A stretch of 64,000 nt of DNA from Arthrobacter oryzae (GCF_030812315.1 NZ_JAUSSM010000001.1:558001-622000), one strand, 5' to 3'; positions 52,750-62,955 are shown, numbered from the stretch's first letter. Translations and numbers: made by a program. Notes: generated by a model not told the origin, from the sequence alone.

Positions 52750-53574
52750 ATGACAGGGAAGGCAGTAGCCCGCAGGGTCCGGTTTGGCACGGCGCTGATC
52801 GTTGTTGCCGCGGTGATGTCGGGCTGCAGCGGCGACGGCAAGGGTCAACCCGCCTGGACGGCGGGCAGCAGTCCGACGGAAAGCGCGACGGCGGCGGGCA
52901 CCCCTTCAGCGTCAGCACCAGGGGCAACTCCCGGCGCCTCACCCACCGGTACGGAGTCCCCGGCGCCCGGCGGCACCGCGTCGCCCGGCGCGACAGCGTC
53001 GGCGTGGAAGGTCTTCTCGGATTCCGCCAAGAACGTCAGCTTTGAACTGCCGCAGGACTGGATCGCTCAGTCCGTCACCCCGGATCAGGGCACGCTTCCC
53101 GGCGCCCTCAAGATCGAGGTCAAGGACGCCAAGGGAACTTACCTGGCCACGCTGCAGACAGGCTTGCCATCGCCGTCGGCTGCTGCCTGCGCTGAGGCAG
53201 GCCGGAAGCCGTACGTGGTGGTCAGCAGCGTCCCGGTGGACCTGCCGCACCGTGAGGGCGAGGGCCTCATCACCCCGCATGTGGTGTTCCGTGTGATTCA
53301 GGGATACAGGTTCTTCGGCTCCTACGGCATCACCAACGTGGTGGGAGGGGTCGACGGCAAGGCCTGTGCCCTGCAGAACATCGTCCGCGGGCCCGAAGGC
53401 AAAGGGGACGTCTCGTTTGGTGACCTGACCGCGCTCAAGACCTTCGCCACCGATGAGAAAGTGGCCCCTGCCAAGGCCTTCGACACCTTGGACCAGGCTG
53501 CAAAGTACGCCAACGAGGGGTCCGAATTCGCGAATGTCCAGCGGATGCTAATGTCTCTGAAGATCAAAAGTTAG
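52750..53574 (+). CDS. Predicted lipoprotein, low-complexity linker plus unassigned domain
   Basis: This 274-residue protein has a type II signal peptide with lipobox M-S-G-C at about residue 26. A Ser/Thr/Pro/Ala/Gly-rich linker follows to about residue 80, then a globular domain starting WKVFSDSAKNVSFELPQDW. The latter phrase is common to extracytoplasmic lipoproteins of the PsbP/LpqN-like type, so this fold is a possibility. Two cysteines (AAACAEAG and KACALQN) could pair. Function is unknown. Confidence 0.75.
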   Translation: MTGKAVARRVRFGTALIVVAAVMSGCSGDGKGQPAWTAGSSPTESATAAGTPSASAPGATPGASPTGTESPAPGGTASPGATASAWKVFSDSAKNVSFELPQDWIAQSVTPDQGTLPGALKIEVKDAKGTYLATLQTGLPSPSAAACAEAGRKPYVVVSSVPVDLPHREGEGLITPHVVFRVIQGYRFFGSYGITNVVGGVDGKACALQNIVRGPEGKGDVSFGDLTALKTFATDEKVAPAKAFDTLDQAAKYANEGSEFANVQRMLMSLKIKS

Positions 53575-53649
53575 TCCCGCCGCCTTCCCGTAAATCCAAC
53601 CGGCCGGCGCTGGGGACTGTTCTGCCACTACCTCACACCCCGGAGATAC

Positions 53650-54456
53650 ATGGAACGCAGCGTGGCCGCCCGGCTCGTCTTCAAGACCGCAGCTGAAACC
53701 AAAGTCGCGCTGGCGGTTTCCGTCGCCAGGAATGCGGGCTATTCGTCCCTCGATGAGACGCTTTCGGTCACGTCAGGCGAGAGCCAGGTTCCCGTGACGG
53801 AGCTGTCCGATCATCACGGCGGCCGCTTCCATTACATGGAGTTCGCAGAACCAACCGAAGTGACCGTGGAGTACACGGCCACGGTTTCCGGGCTGGCGGT
53901 CCCGGAGGAGCCCAACCGCATGGAGCTCATCCGCTATGTCCGGCCCAGCCGCTATGCGGAGTCCGACCGGTTGCTCCCAACGGCCTACGCGGAGTTCGGC
54001 GGGCTCCAGGGCCAAGAGCTTCTGCACGCCGTCCGCAACTGGGTCTTCAGCGAGCTCCGCTATGTCAGCGGCTCCTCCCGCGGTACCGACGGCGCGGTGG
54101 AGACGCTCCTGCACCGCCGCGGCGTGTGCCGGGACTTCGCTCACCTGGCCATCGCCCTGCTGCGGTCCAAGGACATCCCGGCACGGCTGGTGGCCGTTTA
54201 TGCGCCCGGCCTCAGCCCGATGGATTTCCACGCCGTGGCCGAGGCGTACATCAACGGTGCCTGGTACGTCATCGATCCCACCGGGCTCGCGCCGCGGGAG
54301 AGCATGCTGAGGATTACCGCCGGCAGGGACTCCTCGGACACGGCCTTCCTGTCCACGGTGGGAGGAAGCCTGTCCCTGAGGGAGCTCCGCGTTACGGCCG
54401 TGGTGGACGGCGACTTGCCCGTGGAAGATCCCACGAAGCTTGTCGCCATCGCCTGA
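53650..54456 (+). CDS. Transglutaminase-like cysteine protease family protein
   Basis: This 268-residue protein has an N-terminal beta-rich domain (about 1-95) followed by the transglutaminase-like core with catalytic Cys in HRRGVCRDFAHLAIAL (about residue 158), His in MDFHAVAEAYING and Asp in VIDPTGLAPRESML. It probably acts as a cytosolic peptidase or amidotransferase, often encoded near polyglutamate or circularly-permuted ATP-grasp genes elsewhere, but not here. ATG 53650 has GGAG four bases upstream. Confidence 0.9.
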   Translation: MERSVAARLVFKTAAETKVALAVSVARNAGYSSLDETLSVTSGESQVPVTELSDHHGGRFHYMEFAEPTEVTVEYTATVSGLAVPEEPNRMELIRYVRPSRYAESDRLLPTAYAEFGGLQGQELLHAVRNWVFSELRYVSGSSRGTDGAVETLLHRRGVCRDFAHLAIALLRSKDIPARLVAVYAPGLSPMDFHAVAEAYINGAWYVIDPTGLAPRESMLRITAGRDSSDTAFLSTVGGSLSLRELRVTAVVDGDLPVEDPTKLVAIA

Positions 54457-54470
54457 GCGGCCCCAGCGTC

Positions 54471-54932
54471 CTAGTGCCCTGACACGGAGCCGCGCAGTTT
54501 CTCGGTGAGCCGCAACAGTTCACGCTGTTCGCTGGCGGTCAGCGCCGGAGTGATCAGCGCGGAAATGTCCCTTACGTGCTCCCGCCCGATCTGCTTTTGC
54601 AGGTCCCGGCCGGCGTCCGTCAGTTTCAGCAGAACGCCCCTGCCGTCCTGCGGCGCCGGCATCCGCTCCACGAGTCCGCGCTTTTCCAGCCGCTCAACGA
54701 GCCTGCTGAGGCTGGACTGGCTGAGCAGCACGTTGTCGTTCAGCTCGTTGAGCCGCAGCCAGCCGGAGGGGCAGCGGGAGAGGGTGAACAGGACGTCGTA
54801 TTCGTTGACGGCCAGCGCCTTGAAGGCAGGGCCGGACTGCAGCCTGCGCATCACCGCCACCTGGGCGCGGAACAGTGATTCCCAGGTTTCGGCGGCGAGC
54901 CGGACAGGCGACCCGCCTGGCTGGGAGGCCAT
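54471..54932 (-). CDS. MarR-family transcriptional regulator
   Basis: This 153-residue winged-helix repressor has its recognition region at about 60-85 (LNELNDNVLLSQSSLSRLVERLEKRGL) and a wing with the typical PAPQDGRGVLLKLTDAGR. Its start codon overlaps the stop of the LLM oxidoreductase gene by one base, so the two are coupled. It probably represses its own operon through the palindrome at 56115-56126. Confidence 0.92.
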   Translation of the reverse strand: MASQPGGSPVRLAAETWESLFRAQVAVMRRLQSGPAFKALAVNEYDVLFTLSRCPSGWLRLNELNDNVLLSQSSLSRLVERLEKRGLVERMPAPQDGRGVLLKLTDAGRDLQKQIGREHVRDISALITPALTASEQRELLRLTEKLRGSVSGH

Positions 54933-56056
54933 CAGGCGTCCTGCGCCGTGGGCTTGCTCAGGGCGTCCTCCTGCACCTGTGCAGCCATCCGGGCTGCCAC
55001 CCGTCCTGCATGCGTGGGCGGTTCCGGCACGTGGGCGGGCGTGAGCGCGGCGTACTCCTTGCGCAGCACCGGCAGGACTTCCTCGCCGAACAGGTCCAGC
55101 TGCTCCAGCACGGTCTTCAGCGGCAGGCCCGCGTGGTCGATCAGGAAAAGCTGGCGCTGGTAGTCGCCGAAGTACTCACGGAAGGTGAGGGTCTTTTCGA
55201 TGACCTCCTGCGGGCTGCCCACGGTCAGCGGTGTCTGCGACGTGAAGTCCTCCAGGGAGGGGCCGTGGCCGTAGACGGGTGCGTTGTCGAAATAGGGGCG
55301 GAACTCCTTCACGGCGTCCTGGGAGTTCTTGCGCATGAAGAACTGTCCGCCCAGCCCCACGATGGCCTGGTCCGCTTTGCCGTGGCCGTAGTGCTCGTAG
55401 CGTTCGCGGTAGAGGCCGATCAGCTGCTGGTAGTGCTCCTTCGGCCAGAAGATGTTGTTGGCGAAGAAGCCGTCGCCGTAGTAGGCGGCCACTTCAGCGA
55501 TCTGCGGCGTGCGGATGGAGCCGTGCCACACGAAGGGGGCAACGCCGTCGAGCGGGCGCGGGGTGGAGGTGAAGTTCTGCAGCGGCGTGCGGTGCTTGCC
55601 GGACCAGTTCACCGTGTCTTCATCCCAGAGTTTGCGCAGCAGGCTGTAGTTCTCGATGGCCAGCTCGATGCCGTCCTGGATGTTCTTGCCGAACCAGGGG
55701 TAGACCGGGGCCGTGTTGCCGCGCCCCATCACCAGGTCCACGCGGCCGTCGGACAGGTGCTGCAGCATCGCAAAGTCTTCGGCGATCTTCACGGGGTCGT
55801 TCGTGGTGATCAGCGTGGTCGCGGTGGACAGGATGATGCGTTCTGTCTGCGCCGCGATGTACGCCAGCGTGGTGGTGGGGGAGGAGGAGAAGAAGGGCCG
55901 GTTGTGGTGCTCGCCGATGGCGTAGACGTCCATCCCGATCTCTTCGACCTTCTTGGCGATGGCCACGGACGCCTTGATGCGCTCGTGTTCCGTGGGCGTG
56001 CGGCCCGTGGTGGGATCAGTGGTGATGTCACTGACGCTGAATACGCCGATCTGCAT
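54932..56056 (-). CDS. LLM-class flavin-dependent oxidoreductase
   Basis: This 374-residue enzyme has the luciferase-like monooxygenase TIM-barrel fold: MQIGVFSVSDIT at the start, AIGEHHNRPFFSSSP, HLSDGRVDLVMGRGNTAPVYPWFG and YGDGFFANNIFWPKEHY. It uses reduced flavin, probably supplied by a separate reductase, to oxidise an unknown substrate. AAAGG precedes the ATG. It forms a two-gene operon with the MarR regulator, suggesting induction by its substrate. Confidence 0.92.
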   Translation of the reverse strand: MQIGVFSVSDITTDPTTGRTPTEHERIKASVAIAKKVEEIGMDVYAIGEHHNRPFFSSSPTTTLAYIAAQTERIILSTATTLITTNDPVKIAEDFAMLQHLSDGRVDLVMGRGNTAPVYPWFGKNIQDGIELAIENYSLLRKLWDEDTVNWSGKHRTPLQNFTSTPRPLDGVAPFVWHGSIRTPQIAEVAAYYGDGFFANNIFWPKEHYQQLIGLYRERYEHYGHGKADQAIVGLGGQFFMRKNSQDAVKEFRPYFDNAPVYGHGPSLEDFTSQTPLTVGSPQEVIEKTLTFREYFGDYQRQLFLIDHAGLPLKTVLEQLDLFGEEVLPVLRKEYAALTPAHVPEPPTHAGRVAARMAAQVQEDALSKPTAQDA

Positions 56057-56114
56057 GATGTGCCTTTCCGATTGCCGAACTACTCCGGGTCTTGTTCCAG
56101 TGTAGCCGATTTAC

Positions 56115-56126
56115 ATGCATTTGCAT
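56115..56126. promoter_or_regulatory. ATGCA-TT-TGCAT palindrome, probable MarR operator
   Basis: A perfect 5+5 inverted repeat lies 59 bp upstream of the LLM oxidoreductase start, in the only AT-rich patch of this gap. Size and position fit a MarR-family operator. Confidence 0.5.
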
Positions 56127-56172
56127 CTATCGGTGTGTGTAACGTCCGGCATGCCAGGATATTCCCGCACGG

Positions 56173-56222
56173 TTAAACAGCAGTGCCCGTGCCACCGGGG
56201 TGGCACGGGCACTGCTGTTTAA
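56173..56222. terminator. Long hairpin downstream of the RND pump gene
   Basis: A perfect 22-bp stem (56173-56194 with 56201-56222) with a 6-nt loop. It follows the minus-strand RND gene and precedes the LLM promoter. U residues are mainly inside the 3' arm; on the plus side a T7 run lies 10 nt beyond. Confidence 0.7.
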
Positions 56223-56265
56223 GCACTGCTGCTTTTTTTGGCACTGCTGTTGGTCAGGCGCTGCT
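56209..56265 (+). repeat. Four short GCACTGCTG repeats
   Basis: GCACTGCTG occurs at 56209, 56223 and 56241, and a variant GCGCTGCT at 56258 that runs into the RND stop codon. Spacings are 14, 18 and 17 bp. The first copy is in the 3' arm of the hairpin. Confidence 0.6.
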
Positions 56266-59200
56266 ATTCGGGCTCTCCGGCCGCAGCCCGGCGGCCCGAA
56301 ACTTTGGGAACCATGCCCGTTGTCCAGTCGACGAACTCTGCGTCGACGTCGTCCGCCGGCCCGAAGTCGGCGCGTTCGTGCATCGCCCGGAGCAGGGCCT
56401 TCCTCTCGCGGCGCCCCTCCACCAGCCGGTACAGGACCGGGACCAGGACCAGGGTCAGCGCGGTTGAGGAGATCAGGCCGCCGATCACCACGATGGCCAG
56501 CGGCTGGGAGATGAAGCCCCCGCCGCCGGTCAGTCCAAGCGCCATGGGCGTCAGCGCGAAGACGGTGGCCAGGGCGGTCATCAGGATGGGACGGAGGCGC
56601 TGCCGTGCGCCGTGGGTGATGGCGTCAGCCACGTTCATGCCCGGCGAGCTTAGTCCGGAAGGGCCGGTCCGCGGCTGCCGGTATTGGTTGATGAGGTCGA
56701 TCAGGACGATTGCGTTGGTCACCACAATGCCCACCAGCATCAGCATGCCGATCAGCGACGGCAGGCCCAGCGGCACCCTGGTTACCAGGAGCAGCGCGAC
56801 TGCCCCCGTCGCCGCGAACGGGACGGACACCAGCAGGATCAGCGGCTGGATGAGCGACTTGAAGGCGGCCACCATGATCACATACACAATGGCGATGGCG
56901 GCAAGCAGGGCCAGGCCCAACTGCTGGAATGACTCCGTCTGCTGGGTGGTGGCGCCGCCGATCTCTGCCGTGACGCCCGCAGGAAGCCCAACCGCCTTAA
57001 GCCGGTTTTGTACCTCCGTGCTGACCTCGCCCAGGTTGGCGCCCGACGGCGTCACCGAGACACGTGCGGTGCGCTGGCCGTTGCTGGCGGTGATGGAAAC
57101 CGGGATGTCCACCTGCTCCACCGAGGCGATGCTTCCCAGCGGGACAGCGCCGCCGGACGTCGGCAGCGGGATGCTCCGCACGGCGCTGACGCTCGTGAAA
57201 CGGGTGCCCTCGCCGATCTGCACCGGGAAGTCGTTGGTGTCGATCCGTACGGTACCGGCCGGAAGCGGGCTGATGGCGGAAGCCAGGACGCCCGCCACCT
57301 GTTCCTCGTTCAGGCCGGCGGCGACTGCCTTGGCACGGTCCACCTTGACCTGCACAACAGGCTGGCTGGCTGCGAGGTTGGTGGCAACCTCCGTGCTACC
57401 GGGAACGCCCTCCATGGCCTTGACCATGGCATCGCTCGCCGTCCGGAGGTCCGCGGAATTCGCGGCCTTCAGCGTGATGTCCACGGTGGAGGAGGTGCCC
57501 AATCCGCCCTGCTGGGAACCCACCGAAATCTTGCCTGCGTCGCTGACCCTGGCCAGTTCGGTGCGGACGGTCTCCTGGAGCCGCGCCTGGTTGGCTTTCT
57601 CCTCGGTGACAACGGTGAATGACGAGTTGGACGCGCCGCTGGAAATCAGCGCGCTGAAGCCGGTCTGCGCGTTGCCTGAGGTGACCTGCACATCCTTGAT
57701 GCCCTCAATGCTCCGCAGCACCTCTTCGACTTTCACGGCGGCCGCGCTGGTGTCCGTCAGGCTGGTTCCCGCCGGCAGGACCTGGCGGACCGTCATGCTG
57801 TTCTCACCGGACCGGCCCAGCAGGTCGGTGGCAAGCAGCGGCGTCATGGCAGCCGTACCGCCGAGGACCAGGACCGCCGCAATGAGAGTCACCACAGGAT
57901 GCTTCTGTGTCTTGTGGAGGATCGGCAGGTAGCCGCGTTGAAGCCGGCTGCGCTGCTCTGCCTCATGTGCCTTGGCAGCGGCTTCCCGGGCGGCAGCCGC
58001 GGACAATGCGGCGCCTGCGCTGCCGGCGGGTGTCTTGAGGAACCAGTAAGCAAGAACGGGAACGATGGTAAGCGACACCAGCAGTGACGAAAGCAACGCG
58101 ATGGTCACCGTCAGGGCGAAGGGCCGGAACAGCTCGCCTGCCAGTTCACCGACGAAGGCGATCGGAAGGAAAACAGCCACGGTGGTAAGGGTGGACGCCG
58201 TGATGGCGCCGGCAACTTCACGGATGGAGGTGAGGATAGCCTCCAGTTTGGTCTCGCCGTAGCTGAGATGGCGCTTGATGTTCTCGATCACCACAATCGA
58301 GTCGTCCACCACGCGGCCGATCGCTATGGTGAGCGCTCCGAGGGTCAGGATGTTAAGGGAGTATCCGGTCGCGGACAGTCCGATGAACGTGATGAGCAGG
58401 GACAGCGGGATGGAGACGGCGGTGACCAGTGTGGACCGCACTGACATCAGGAACACCAGGATCACCGCCACGGCGAATCCGAGGCCCAGCAGGCCCTCGG
58501 TGGTGAGGTCCTTGATGGACTTCTCGATGAACGGGGCCTGGTCGAACACGGGGGTGAACCTGGCGTTGGATCCGAGCTCCGCTTCGAGCTGGCCGATGGA
58601 ATCCTTGACCGCGTGCGAGATCGCCACGGTGTCGCCTTCGGGCTTCTTCGTCACGGACAGGGCCAGCGTTTCCTTGCCGTTGGTCCGCGTAATCGACGTC
58701 CGGACGTCGTCCTTGATGCTGACGTCGGCCACGCTGCCGATCGTGGAGGCATCCTTGGCGCCACCGAGCGGCAGGGCTTTGACGGCGTCCAGGGAGTCCA
58801 CCGGACTGCCGATCTGCAACGAAAGCGTCTTGCCCTGTTCCTCAATGGTGCCGGCGGGAACCAGGGCTCCGTTGTTCTTCAGCGCGTTGCTGATGGACTG
58901 GATGGTGGCACCCCTGGCGGCCATCGCCTCGGGGCGGGGAAGGATCTGGATGTGCTGGGTGGCGCCGCCGGTCACGTCAGCGCCCCTGACGCCGTCGAGC
59001 TTCTGAAGGCGGGGGACGCTGAGGCGCTGGAGGTCGGCGTTCAGCTCACTGAGCGGCTTGTCGGATGAGACCGCCAGGAACACGATCGGGAAGTCACTGA
59101 TGCTGCCGGCGATGGCCTGTGGCTGGACGTCGTCGGGCAGTGCGCGCTTGGCATTGGAGATGGCCCGGTCGATCTGGTTCCGTGCACGGTCAAGGTTTGT

Positions 59201-59497
59201 CCCGTAGGTGAACACCATGGTGATTTGCGAGACGCCCGTGCGGGACGTGGACGACGTCGACTCCAGCCCCTCGACACCGTTCAGCGCGGTTTCGACGGGC
59301 CCGCTCACCTGTTTGTCCACGACTTCCGGGGACGCCCCCGGCATGGACGAGATGACCGTGATCTGCGGAAACTCGATGGAGGGGATGAGTTCCTGCTTCA
59401 GCGAGGACATGGTGATCACGCCGAATACCGACGCGAAGACGGTGATCAGCGCGATCAGGGCCCTGTTTGCCAGCGAAAGTTTTGCCAGCCGGTACAT
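56264..59497 (-). CDS. RND-family efflux permease (HAE1/AcrB-like)
   Basis: The product has 1077 residues with 12 membrane segments in two halves, each with a large extracytoplasmic loop. The central IGRVVDDSIVVIENIKRHL block is RND motif A with the proton-relay Asp pair, and NGVEGLESTSSTSRTG marks the porter domain. It resembles SwrC/YerP pumps of Gram-positive bacteria, which work without an outer-membrane channel. No adaptor protein gene is adjacent. AGGAGA lies five to six bases before the ATG. Confidence 0.94.
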   Translation of the reverse strand: MYRLAKLSLANRALIALITVFASVFGVITMSSLKQELIPSIEFPQITVISSMPGASPEVVDKQVSGPVETALNGVEGLESTSSTSRTGVSQITMVFTYGTNLDRARNQIDRAISNAKRALPDDVQPQAIAGSISDFPIVFLAVSSDKPLSELNADLQRLSVPRLQKLDGVRGADVTGGATQHIQILPRPEAMAARGATIQSISNALKNNGALVPAGTIEEQGKTLSLQIGSPVDSLDAVKALPLGGAKDASTIGSVADVSIKDDVRTSITRTNGKETLALSVTKKPEGDTVAISHAVKDSIGQLEAELGSNARFTPVFDQAPFIEKSIKDLTTEGLLGLGFAVAVILVFLMSVRSTLVTAVSIPLSLLITFIGLSATGYSLNILTLGALTIAIGRVVDDSIVVIENIKRHLSYGETKLEAILTSIREVAGAITASTLTTVAVFLPIAFVGELAGELFRPFALTVTIALLSSLLVSLTIVPVLAYWFLKTPAGSAGAALSAAAAREAAAKAHEAEQRSRLQRGYLPILHKTQKHPVVTLIAAVLVLGGTAAMTPLLATDLLGRSGENSMTVRQVLPAGTSLTDTSAAAVKVEEVLRSIEGIKDVQVTSGNAQTGFSALISSGASNSSFTVVTEEKANQARLQETVRTELARVSDAGKISVGSQQGGLGTSSTVDITLKAANSADLRTASDAMVKAMEGVPGSTEVATNLAASQPVVQVKVDRAKAVAAGLNEEQVAGVLASAISPLPAGTVRIDTNDFPVQIGEGTRFTSVSAVRSIPLPTSGGAVPLGSIASVEQVDIPVSITASNGQRTARVSVTPSGANLGEVSTEVQNRLKAVGLPAGVTAEIGGATTQQTESFQQLGLALLAAIAIVYVIMVAAFKSLIQPLILLVSVPFAATGAVALLLVTRVPLGLPSLIGMLMLVGIVVTNAIVLIDLINQYRQPRTGPSGLSSPGMNVADAITHGARQRLRPILMTALATVFALTPMALGLTGGGGFISQPLAIVVIGGLISSTALTLVLVPVLYRLVEGRRERKALLRAMHERADFGPADDVDAEFVDWTTGMVPKVSGRRAAAGEPE

Positions 59498-59566
59498 CTC
59501 ATCGTCTCCTGGTGGGTTATCGGACTTGTGGTTGGGGGTGAAACCTGCCGTAACCCGAACAGGGCG

Positions 59567-61072
59567 TCAGCTGGAAGGTGCGTCCACGGCTTCCAGCTGG
59601 AGGGTCTTGGCAGTCTCTGCCTCCAGCTGTGCTGCCAGTTCCGGGTTGTCGTTGAGCTTGATGCCGTAGCCGGGCATCATCTCCTTGAGCTTCGACTGCC
59701 AGCTCCGGAAGTTCTTGGGGAACGACTTCTGGAGCAGTTCGATCATGATGGGAACAGCGGTTGAAGCTCCCGGGGAAGCCCCCAGCAACGCGCCGATGGA
59801 ACCGTCGCGGGCCGCAATCACTTCAGTTCCGAACTGAAGGACACCACCCTTTTTCGGATCCTTCTTGATGATCTGAACACGCTGGCCGGCGGTGATGAGT
59901 TCCCAGTCGCCGTCCTTTGCTTCCGGATAGTACTCCCGCAGGGCCTCCACCTTGTCGCCGTGGCGCTTGGCGACCTCTTTGACGAGGTAGGCGGTCAGGT
60001 CCATGTTGTCTTTGGCCACCGCCAGCATGGGGATGATGTTGCTGGGGCGGATGGACAGCGGGAGGTCCAGGTAGGAGCCGTTTTTCAGGAAGTTGGTGGA
60101 GAATCCGGCGTACGGTCCGAACAGCAGGGAGCGCTTGCCGTTGACGTAGCGGGTGTCGAGGTGGGGAACGGACATGGGCGGCGCTCCGACGGACGCCTGG
60201 CCGTAGACCTTGGCGCTGTGCTGGCCGGCAAGGGCCTCGTCGGTGCAGCGGAAGAACTGACCGGAGACCGGGAAGCCGCCGTAGCCCTTGCTCTCCGGAA
60301 TTCCGGAAGCCTGCAGCAAATGGAGGGCCCCGCCGCCGGCGCCGACGAAGACGAACTTGGCGCGGATGTTGCCGTGCTCTCCGGACTTCTTGTGCTTGAG
60401 CGTGAGGTCCCATCCGCCGCCGGTGACGCGGCGGATGCCGTTGACGTCGTGGCCGTAGTTGATCTCGACGCCGTTGTTGCCCAGGTACGTTGTCAGCTCG
60501 CGGGTCAGCGCGCCGAAGTCGACGTCGGTTCCCTCGGCTGCGCGGGTGGCGGCGATCCGCTGCTTGGGGTCGCGGCCCTTGACGATCAGGGGTGCCCACT
60601 TGGAGATCTGGGCGTGGTCCTCGGAGTACTCCATGGAGCGGAAGAGGGCGTTCGGCTTCAGTGCCTCATACCGGGTCTTCAGGAAGTCCGCGTTGGCGTC
60701 CCCGATCACGAAGCTCATGTGAGGCACCGTGTTGATGAAGCCCTTGGGGGAACCGATGAGGGAGTTGCTGACCAGGTGGGACCAGAACTGGCGGGACAGC
60801 TGGAACTGTTCGTTGATGTGCAGTGCTTTGGAGGGGTCAACCGAGCCGTCTTTGGCTGCGGGAGAGTAGTTAAGCTCACACAGGGCGGCGTGGCCGGTGC
60901 CTGCGTTGTTCCACGGGCCTGAGCTTTCCAGGCCGGCCTCGTCGAGCCGTTCGAACAGCGAGATGGTCCAGGTCGGTTCGAGCTGCTTGATGAACGCACC
61001 CAGCGTGGCGCTCATAATGCCGCCGCCAATCAGGACGACGTCGGCATGTTGGGTCTTGGAAATGAAAGTCAC
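59567..61072 (-). CDS. mqo: Malate:quinone oxidoreductase
   Basis: This 501-residue FAD enzyme of the membrane periphery oxidises malate to oxaloacetate and passes electrons to quinone. The sequence has the FAD motif [18 protein letters not shown], then [45 protein letters not shown] and the C-terminal [20 protein letters not shown] 61072 is preferred because it gives the family N-terminus and follows GGAG at a normal distance. Confidence 0.96.
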   Translation of the reverse strand: MTFISKTQHADVVLIGGGIMSATLGAFIKQLEPTWTISLFERLDEAGLESSGPWNNAGTGHAALCELNYSPAAKDGSVDPSKALHINEQFQLSRQFWSHLVSNSLIGSPKGFINTVPHMSFVIGDANADFLKTRYEALKPNALFRSMEYSEDHAQISKWAPLIVKGRDPKQRIAATRAAEGTDVDFGALTRELTTYLGNNGVEINYGHDVNGIRRVTGGGWDLTLKHKKSGEHGNIRAKFVFVGAGGGALHLLQASGIPESKGYGGFPVSGQFFRCTDEALAGQHSAKVYGQASVGAPPMSVPHLDTRYVNGKRSLLFGPYAGFSTNFLKNGSYLDLPLSIRPSNIIPMLAVAKDNMDLTAYLVKEVAKRHGDKVEALREYYPEAKDGDWELITAGQRVQIIKKDPKKGGVLQFGTEVIAARDGSIGALLGASPGASTAVPIMIELLQKSFPKNFRSWQSKLKEMMPGYGIKLNDNPELAAQLEAETAKTLQLEAVDAPSS

Positions 61073-61107
61073 AATGAGTCTCCGATAGCAGCGGCTCTGG
61101 CTGTCAC

Positions 61108-61148
61108 AGAATATCCCCGAGCACCCCACTAACTGAAATTGGTTCAGT
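61108..61148 (-). promoter_or_regulatory. mqo promoter with palindrome over the -35 region
   Basis: On the minus strand TTCAGT (61137-61132), 18-bp spacer and TATTCT (61113-61108) form a promoter about 36 bp before the start codon. ACTGAA-N5-TTCAGT (61132-61148), a perfect 6+6 palindrome, covers the -35 element. Confidence 0.5.
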
Positions 61149-61151
61149 CCG

Positions 61152-62828
61152 TCAAGGTTTCAGCTCGACCTTTGTGAAAACTTCGTTTAATACCGGGGAT
61201 GCAGGGTACTTCAGCACCCGGTCGGACATCGCCAGGGCCGAAATGGGGAAGGCGATGGGCACCGCCGGGACGGACTGGGCAATCTGGGCGTTGATGGTGC
61301 GGTACTGCTCCGTCCGGTCCTCGCCCTCAGGCAGGCCACGGGCACGGGCGATCTTGGAAAAGACCTGCGGATCCTGATAGCCGAATTCACCGGTCTTCTC
61401 GCCGAACAGGGGGCCGACGAAGTTGTCCGGATCGGCGTACGAGCCGTTCCAGCCCAGCAGGTGCAGTGCATGGTCGCCCGGGGACTGGACCTTTTGCAGG
61501 TAGCCGTCCGACCATTCCACCGGAACAGGTTTCACATTCAGGCCTACCGCGGTGAGTTGCCTGCTGAGCTCGGCATAGACCTTTTCAGGTGTGGGGAGGT
61601 ACGGCCTGGTCACATTGAGGGGGTAGTAGAACTTGAGTTCCTCGCCCTTGTACCCGGCCTCCTCCAACAGCGCCTTGGCCTTGGCCGGATCATAGCCCAG
61701 GGAAGCGGCGTTGTTGTTGAACCCGCTGAGTTTGGGCGGGACGAACTGGGTTGCCTGCGTGGTGTTGTCGATGAAGAACCTGCGGATCAGTGTGTCCTTG
61801 TCCACAGCCATTTCGATGGCCTGCCGCACCTTGAGGTTCTGCAGGATGGGCACTTCCTGGTTCATGCCGAGATACATCACGGAGAAGGGGTCGCGCTGGA
61901 TGATCTGTTTTCCGCGCTTGACGAGCTGGTCGAAGTTCCCCACGGTGACGGCGTCGTACGCGTCGATCTTCCCGTCGAGGAGGGCCTGCAGCCTTGCTTG
62001 GGGCTGATCGTAGGTGACGAAGTTGATGGTGCCGATCTGGCCCTTGTCGCCCCAGTATTCCTTGTTACTGACCAGCTTGACGTTGGAGTCTTCCCACGCT
62101 GCGAAGCTGTAGGGACCCGTGCCGACGGGGTGCAGCGCGTAATCCGAGACAGGCTGGCCGTCCCGGGTCCGGCTGAGGCTGTCAGCCTTCTGCTCCGCCA
62201 TGGCCTTCGGGGAAGACATGGCGAAGGCCGGGAGGGTCAGCGCCTGGAGGAATCCGGTGAAGGGCTGTGTGAGGTCGATCCGGACATTCCCGGCGGAGAG
62301 TGCGGTGCAGCTCTTGTAGATGGACAGCGGGGCCTGGTCGGCGTGGGCCTTGAAGACACCCTTGAATGACGTGCCGGGGGCTTGCTTCCGCAGGCTCTCC
62401 GGAAAATTGAACCAGCGGTTGAAGTTCGTGCAGACCGACGCTGCATCGAAAGGCGAGCCGTCCTGGAAGGTGACGCCCTCACGGAGCTTGAAGGTGTACG
62501 CGCGGCCCTCGTTGGATGCTGCCCACTCGGTGGCGAGCAGGGGAGTCGGCAGGCCGGTCGTCTGGTCCACCCCGACCAGGCCTTCGAGGACCTGGCGGGT
62601 GATCCGGTAGGACTCAACGTCCGATGCCAGTGCCGGATCAAGCCCCAGCGGCTGGGCCGCGGTGCCGAACGTAAATGTTGCCGTCGGGGCGGCAGACGCG
62701 GCGCTGGTGGTGACCGCAGAGGATGACGCCGGCGCGGGAGCGGGCACGCCCGTGCACGAGGCAAGCAGCAGCGACAAGACACCTGCACCGATACTGACTG
62801 CAATGCGGCGCGATTTACTGCTGGGCAC
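61152..62828 (-). CDS. ABC transporter substrate-binding lipoprotein (peptide/nickel type, SBP family 5)
   Basis: This 558-residue extracytoplasmic binding protein has a signal peptide with lipobox L-A-S-C near residue 26, a Ser/Ala/Pro linker and an OppA/DppA-like domain. The domain contains [53 protein letters not shown] and [19 protein letters not shown] 62828 follows GAGGTGA. No permease or ATPase gene is adjacent, so it must serve a transporter encoded elsewhere or be an orphan. Confidence 0.93.
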   Translation of the reverse strand: MPSSKSRRIAVSIGAGVLSLLLASCTGVPAPAPASSSAVTTSAASAAPTATFTFGTAAQPLGLDPALASDVESYRITRQVLEGLVGVDQTTGLPTPLLATEWAASNEGRAYTFKLREGVTFQDGSPFDAASVCTNFNRWFNFPESLRKQAPGTSFKGVFKAHADQAPLSIYKSCTALSAGNVRIDLTQPFTGFLQALTLPAFAMSSPKAMAEQKADSLSRTRDGQPVSDYALHPVGTGPYSFAAWEDSNVKLVSNKEYWGDKGQIGTINFVTYDQPQARLQALLDGKIDAYDAVTVGNFDQLVKRGKQIIQRDPFSVMYLGMNQEVPILQNLKVRQAIEMAVDKDTLIRRFFIDNTTQATQFVPPKLSGFNNNAASLGYDPAKAKALLEEAGYKGEELKFYYPLNVTRPYLPTPEKVYAELSRQLTAVGLNVKPVPVEWSDGYLQKVQSPGDHALHLLGWNGSYADPDNFVGPLFGEKTGEFGYQDPQVFSKIARARGLPEGEDRTEQYRTINAQIAQSVPAVPIAFPISALAMSDRVLKYPASPVLNEVFTKVELKP

Positions 62829-62955
62829 TCGATTATCACCTCTGGACGGCCGGAAGGCCTCTGGACGGCTGGGAGGTCCGCGGGCCGGGACCGTTCCCCA
62901 GTCTAATTGACCGATCCTGGACGCCGGCCGGGTCCGGGCCGTGTGCCCCGTGGGC

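Noticed and set aside
54875-56176. 433-codon plus-strand frame opposite the LLM oxidoreductase
   Set aside because: Antisense shadow; the minus-strand reading is a clear LLM-class enzyme.
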